Assembly (NCBI GenBank): GCA_016125455.1
Contig: WGLS01000032.1
Span: forward strand, 1 to 46,695
Length of the DNA: 46,695 bases
Direction of reading: 5' to 3'
DNA from: Alphaproteobacteria bacterium
Lineage (GTDB): Bacteria; Pseudomonadota; Alphaproteobacteria; Caulobacterales; Parvularculaceae
Positions 42,665 to 46,695 of this stretch are shown here, piece after piece; the stretch's first letter is position 1, and each line of letters begins with the position of its first letter. The translations under genes were made by a program, and so were the position numbers. Below the pieces are notes generated by a model. It was not told where the DNA came from, made no database searches, and saw nothing but the letters and a program-made list of their open reading frames with translations.

Positions 42665-43858
42665 TCACGCGCCCGCCGGCGCCTCGGCAAAGACTCGGCG
42701 CACGTTGCGGGCCGCCTGCCGGATCCGCTGCTCGTTCTCGACGAGGCCGATCCGGACGAACCCTTCCCCGTGTTCGCCAAAGCCAAGGCCCGGGGCGACG
42801 GCGACGGCCGCTTCGCGAATCAACCATTTGGAGAACTCCACCGACCCCATTTCAGCAAACCGTTCGGGAATCGGCGCCCATGCGAACATCGACGCGGCCG
42901 GCGAAGGTATCGTCCAGCCGGCGCGGCCGAATGCATCGACAAGGACATCGCGACGGTCGCGATAAATGCGCCGGATCTCGTCAACGCAGTCCTGCGGGCC
43001 GTCAAGCGCCGCCGCGGCCGCCACCTGGATCGGCGTGTAGGCGCCGTAGTCGAGATATGACTTCACCCGCCCAAGGGCGGCGATCAACCGTTCCGACCCG
43101 ACCGCCATGCCGACCCGGAACCCGGCCATCGCATAAGTCTTGGACAGCGAATTGACTTCGACGCACCGCGCCTTCGCGCCATCGACCTGCAGGATCGACG
43201 GCGGCGGCGCGCCTTCAAAATAGATCTCCGAATAAGCAAGGTCCGACAACACGATAAGGTCATGACTGGCCGCGATTGCGACGGCGTCGCGGTAAAAATC
43301 CAGATCGACGACCTGGGCGGTCGGATTGGACGGATAATTCAGGACAAGGACCGTCGGGGCCGGGCGCATCGTTTTGAGCGCGCTCGATACGCCTCGAAGA
43401 TAAGCCTCCGGGCTTGGCGCGGGAACGGCGCGAATGACGCCGCCGGCAATGATGAACCCGTAGGCGTGGATCGGATAGGCCGGGTCCGGCGCCAGAATCG
43501 CGTCGCCAGGCCCGGTGATCGCCTGGGCGAGATTGGCGAAGCCCTCCTTCGAGCCGAGCGTCGCGATGACTTCAGTATCCGGATTGAGGCTGACGCCAAA
43601 CCGACGGGCGTAATACCGGGCCATCGCTTTCCTGAGGCCCGGAATGCCGCGCGACGCGGAGTACCGGCCCGTGCGCGGTTTCCATGCAGTCTCGACGAGC
43701 TTTTCGACGATATGCTTCGGCGTCGGCATGTCCGGATTGCCCATGCCAAAATCGATGACGTCTTCGCCCGCGGCGCGCAGCTTCGCCTTCAGCGCGTTGA
43801 CGCTTTCGAACACGTACGGGGGCAGACGCTTTATGCGGTGAAATTCCTGATCGCTCAT
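42665..43858 (-). CDS. Class I/II pyridoxal phosphate aminotransferase (AlaC-like)
   Basis: The 397-residue enzyme starts MSDQEFHRIKRLPPYVFESV, very like AlaC-type glutamate-pyruvate aminotransferases. Fold-type I markers are IDFGMGNPDMPTP, GSKEGFANLAQAI, LNYPSNPTAQVV, LSDLAYSEIYFEG, and the PLP-binding lysine in NSLSKTYAMAGFRVG. The C-terminal FVRIGLVENEQRI supplies the substrate Arg. It probably forms alanine from pyruvate and glutamate, although related DapL/aspartate activities cannot be excluded. The start at 43858 is preferred over a TTG three codons upstream. It diverges from hrpB. Confidence 0.9.
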   Translation of the reverse strand: MSDQEFHRIKRLPPYVFESVNALKAKLRAAGEDVIDFGMGNPDMPTPKHIVEKLVETAWKPRTGRYSASRGIPGLRKAMARYYARRFGVSLNPDTEVIATLGSKEGFANLAQAITGPGDAILAPDPAYPIHAYGFIIAGGVIRAVPAPSPEAYLRGVSSALKTMRPAPTVLVLNYPSNPTAQVVDLDFYRDAVAIAASHDLIVLSDLAYSEIYFEGAPPPSILQVDGAKARCVEVNSLSKTYAMAGFRVGMAVGSERLIAALGRVKSYLDYGAYTPIQVAAAAALDGPQDCVDEIRRIYRDRRDVLVDAFGRAGWTIPSPAASMFAWAPIPERFAEMGSVEFSKWLIREAAVAVAPGLGFGEHGEGFVRIGLVENEQRIRQAARNVRRVFAEAPAGA

Positions 43859-43995
43859 GGCCAGCAATGAAGACTGGGACGCGTCCTGCGAAATGCGGGC
43901 GGGCGTCGAACCGCCATCCGCGCGCGACTGGCTTGCGGACTGGTCAACGCTGCGCCATGCCGGGCATGAACGTCAACTCCACCCACTGGCGACAC

Positions 43996-46479
43996 GTGAC
44001 ACTTTCGACGCCCCTGCCCATCGACGACGCATTGCCGGCTGTCAGGTCCGCGCTCGCGGAGGCCTCACGGCTCGTCATCGCGGCGCCGCCCGGCGCCGGC
44101 AAGACGACGCGCGTGCCGATCGATCTGCTCGCTGCGCCATGGGCCGATGGCCGCATCCTGTTGCTTGAGCCGCGCCGGATCGCCGCGCGCCTCGCCGCAG
44201 AGCGGATGGCCGCCAGCCTTGGCGAACCGGTCAGCGGCGTTATTGGCCTGTCGACCCGGATCGACCGCCGGGTTTCCGACCGCACGCGGATCGAAGTGAT
44301 CACCGACGGCCTGTTCACGCGGCGCATCCTCGCCGACCCGGAACTGAAGGGCGTTTGCGCCGTCCTGTTCGACGAATTCCACGAGCGATCGATCAATATC
44401 GATCTCGGCCTCGCCCTTGCGCGCGAAGCGCAAGGGGCGCTGCGCGACGACCTGCGGCTGGTCGTCATGTCGGCGACCCTCGACGTCGCCGGCGTCGCGG
44501 CGAAACTCGATGCGCCCGCCATCGAGAGCGAGGGCCGGATGTTCCCCGTCGACACTCGCTATCTCGGCCGGACCGATGCGCCGATCGACGCCCAGATTGC
44601 GGACGCCGTGACGCGGGCCCTGCGGGAGGAATCAGGGTCGATCCTCGCTTTCTTGCCGGGCCGAGGCGAAATCGAACGCGCCGCCGCGCGACTCCAGGCG
44701 GAAGGCGACGACGTCGATATCGCGCCGCTTTATGGCGCCTTGCCGCCGCGGGCGCAGGACGCCGCGGTCGCGGCGCCGGCGCCCGGCCGTCGCAAGGTCG
44801 TGCTGGCGACCGACATCGCCGAGAGCTCGCTGACGATCGATGGCGTACGAATCGTCATCGACGCCGGCCTCGCCCGGACAGCCCGGCACGATCCGGGGAC
44901 CGGCGAGACGCGCCTTGTCACCATGCGCGCGAGCCTCGCCAGCGTCGACCAGCGGCGCGGCCGGGCGGGCCGTACAGGGCCCGGCGTGTGCTACCGTTTG
45001 TGGCGCGAACCGGAGACCAGAGGCTTCGCGCCAGCGGCGACGCCGGAAATACTGACGGGCGACCTCGCCGGCCTTGCCCTCGCCCTTGCGGAATGGGGCG
45101 AGCGGGACGCAACTCGCCTGCCCTTCATCGACCCGCCGCCGCCCGCACGACTAGCTGCGGCCCGCGAGCGTTTGCGCCAGCTCGGCGCGCTTGACGCAAG
45201 CGACGCGCTCACCCCTGCCGGTCGCGAGATTGCCCGCCTGCCCGTTGCCCCGTGGCTTGCGGCGATGATCGTCAGGGCGGGAACGGTCGCCGACCGCGCC
45301 CTCGCCGCCCGCCTCGCCTTGCTGATAGGCGAACCTGGCCTTGGCGGACGGTCGAGCGACCTGCGCGACCGCCTTGCAGGGCTGGAGCGCGATCGCTCGC
45401 CCCGGGCGACGACCCTGAAACGGCAGGCGGCTAGCTGGGCGGGAGGCGCAGCCCCGGACGCATCAGGGGACGCTTCATCAGAAACGCCGTCAGGCCTCGC
45501 GCCCGCCAACGCTGGCGCTCTCATCGCGCGCGGCGACCCGATGCGGATCGCCAGACGCATCGATCGCGCGAGCGGACGATACCAGCTCGCCTCAGGCCGC
45601 GAAGCGCGGCTCGATCCAGCCGATCCGCTTGGTACGGAGGAATGGCTCGCTGTCGGCGACGCGACCGGCGCCGCCGCCCATGCGCGGATACTCGCCGCCG
45701 CCCCGCTCGCCGAAGCGGATGCGCTTGCCATCGGCCCGATGGAGGCGAGCGACCGCTATGAGCTCGGCGCGGACGGCGTAAGCCTCAAAGGCCGCCGCAT
45801 CGAACGCCTCGGGGCCATTCGTCTTGCCGAGACGCCCCTGCCCCGACCCCGCGGCGAGGCCGCGCGGGCGGCGCTCCTCGCCGTCGTGGCGGACCGCGGC
45901 CTCGACATCCTGCCGTCCGCGCCCGCGATCCGTATGCTGCAGATCCGGCTCGCGCTTGCCGGCGACCGCCTCGCCCTGCCCCAGGCGGCGATAACGGACG
46001 CGGGCCTGATTGACCGTCGCGAGATCTGGCTCGGCCCGCTCCTCGGGGATCCGCCCTCCCTCAAGGCGCCGACGGCGTCGGCGGTCGCCGCGGCGATACT
46101 CGCCCTCTTCGACTGGTCGGTCGGGCTCGATCTCGAACGGCTTGCGCCGACGACCTTCCAGTTGCCGAGCGGCCGCGCCGCGACGATTGATTATGGCGCC
46201 GAGGGCGGCCCCGCGATCCGCGGCAAGCCGCAGGAATTCTACGGACTTGCCCGGCATCCGGCGATCGCCGACGGCGCGACGCCCCTTGTGGTGGTCCTCG
46301 TGTCGCCCGCCGACCGCCCCATCGCGACAACGACCGACCTGCCAAGCTTCTGGACTGGCGCCTATGCGGACATGGCGAAGGACATGCGCGCGCGATACCC
46401 GAAGCATGACTGGCCCGATGATCCGGCCGCCGCGCGCGCCCATGCAGGATTGACGAAGGCGCGCCTGCGACCGACCTGA
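43996..46479 (+). CDS. hrpB: ATP-dependent RNA helicase HrpB
   Basis: This DExH/RHA helicase shows Walker A APPGAGKTTRVP, the DEFHERS box (DEAH variant), MSATL, LAFLPGRGEIERA, LATDIAESSLTI and QRRGRAGRTGPG, then the winged-helix, OB and HrpB C-terminal domains. HrpB has an uncertain role in RNA metabolism. GTG 43996 gives 827 residues, close to the family norm, with an N-terminus LPIDDALPAVRSAL as expected. ATG codons at 43957 and 43966 would add 10-13 residues; none has a good Shine-Dalgarno. It diverges from the aminotransferase gene. Confidence 0.93.
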   Translation: MTLSTPLPIDDALPAVRSALAEASRLVIAAPPGAGKTTRVPIDLLAAPWADGRILLLEPRRIAARLAAERMAASLGEPVSGVIGLSTRIDRRVSDRTRIEVITDGLFTRRILADPELKGVCAVLFDEFHERSINIDLGLALAREAQGALRDDLRLVVMSATLDVAGVAAKLDAPAIESEGRMFPVDTRYLGRTDAPIDAQIADAVTRALREESGSILAFLPGRGEIERAAARLQAEGDDVDIAPLYGALPPRAQDAAVAAPAPGRRKVVLATDIAESSLTIDGVRIVIDAGLARTARHDPGTGETRLVTMRASLASVDQRRGRAGRTGPGVCYRLWREPETRGFAPAATPEILTGDLAGLALALAEWGERDATRLPFIDPPPPARLAAARERLRQLGALDASDALTPAGREIARLPVAPWLAAMIVRAGTVADRALAARLALLIGEPGLGGRSSDLRDRLAGLERDRSPRATTLKRQAASWAGGAAPDASGDASSETPSGLAPANAGALIARGDPMRIARRIDRASGRYQLASGREARLDPADPLGTEEWLAVGDATGAAAHARILAAAPLAEADALAIGPMEASDRYELGADGVSLKGRRIERLGAIRLAETPLPRPRGEAARAALLAVVADRGLDILPSAPAIRMLQIRLALAGDRLALPQAAITDAGLIDRREIWLGPLLGDPPSLKAPTASAVAAAILALFDWSVGLDLERLAPTTFQLPSGRAATIDYGAEGGPAIRGKPQEFYGLARHPAIADGATPLVVVLVSPADRPIATTTDLPSFWTGAYADMAKDMRARYPKHDWPDDPAAARAHAGLTKARLRPT

Positions 46480-46519
46480 GCTGCGCCCGCCATCCGTTTC
46501 TCCGTGCAAGCACTTTTGG

Positions 46520-46549
46520 CCCGACGGCGTTTCCGCCTCGGGGGTTTTT
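46520..46549 (+). terminator. Intrinsic terminator of hrpB
   Basis: CCCGA-GGCG (46520-46529, with one bulged C at 46525) pairs with CGCC-TCGGG (46534-46542), and GG plus five T follow at 46543-46549. It lies 40 bases after the hrpB stop and fits a Rho-independent terminator. Confidence 0.8.
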
Positions 46550-46602
46550 GCAAAAAGAGAAGCGGCGCGGGACGGCCGACCCTGCTTTGTATAGGTAACG
46601 TG

Positions 46603-46656
46603 GGACAGCTCGCGCCCCGCGCCCGGCGTTTTCGCGTAGGACAGCTCGCGCTCCGC
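46603..46656 (+). repeat. Two 18-base direct repeats, 36 bases apart
   Basis: GGACAGCTCGCGCCCCGC (46603-46620) recurs as GGACAGCTCGCGCTCCGC (46639-46656), 17 of 18 bases the same. The end of the window cuts off any further copies. It lies beyond the hrpB terminator in a stretch without a convincing gene. Confidence 0.6.
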
Positions 46657-46695
46657 CCGGTCCGGATTCGCGCGCCGAAAAAGGCCCGGCGCTGA

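Noticed and set aside
46504-46695. Open frame of 63 residues at the end of the window
   Set aside because: It starts before and runs through the hrpB terminator hairpin and the direct repeats, is arginine-rich without a domain and has no ribosome binding site.

Overview
The window is high-GC DNA whose gene families and synteny point to an alphaproteobacterium: formate-tetrahydrofolate cycloligase next to YmdB, YebC, a PpdK-type dikinase, a VPLPG-CTERM secreted protein, DUF5916 and DUF2807 envelope proteins, and an NrtR-nadA-nadB-nadC cluster. A Parvularculaceae/Hyphomonadaceae-like host is my guess from overall character only; there is no rRNA or tRNA to anchor it. No phage, CRISPR array or tRNA gene was recognised.

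Layout. 1-1,100: right end of an IS3-family insertion sequence, a two-TM protein whose stop codon appears to be supplied by the IS end, then a run of four palindromes. 1,100-9,300: envelope and housekeeping genes (lipoprotein, flavodoxin, folate cycloligase, YmdB phosphodiesterase, a secreted RidA-creatininase fusion, a di-haem cytochrome c, an SDR). 9,650-15,230: YebC, a DUF2807 protein with GSGD repeats, a DUF5916 outer-membrane-type protein, elongation factor P. 15,500-20,540: a DUF4386 membrane protein, a two-subunit molybdenum hydroxylase (IorA/IorB type) and, converging with zero gap, a TrkH potassium transporter. 20,770-31,150: HD hydrolase, tyrosine phosphatase-like protein, the NrtR-type regulator and the NAD de novo genes nadA, nadB, nadC. 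31,220-46,695: VPLPG-CTERM protein, SleB-like cell wall hydrolase, pyruvate phosphate dikinase, crotonase plus DsbA-like pair, beta-helix lipoprotein, FemAB/BcsL-like acyltransferase, a DUF2946 plus ZnuD-like TonB receptor pair, an AlaC-like aminotransferase and the HrpB helicase.

The most notable structure is between nadA and nadB. A roughly 4.06 kb element (about 24,490-28,553) with imperfect 24-bp terminal inverted repeats and a near-match flanking duplication splits what is normally a compact nad operon. It carries an IS1595-family transposase plus five other genes: a DUF6471 small protein divergent from the transposase, a TM/coiled-coil protein, a two-TM GAF-domain protein, a 73-residue basic protein and a 124-residue charged protein. 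Several are clearly AT-richer than the host. Upstream of nadA a good sigma70-type promoter overlaps a 7-5-7 palindrome, a plausible site for the adjacent NrtR regulator. Together these suggest that NAD synthesis is locally repressed at nadA while nadB-nadC may have been uncoupled by the insertion; this is inference that expression data could test.
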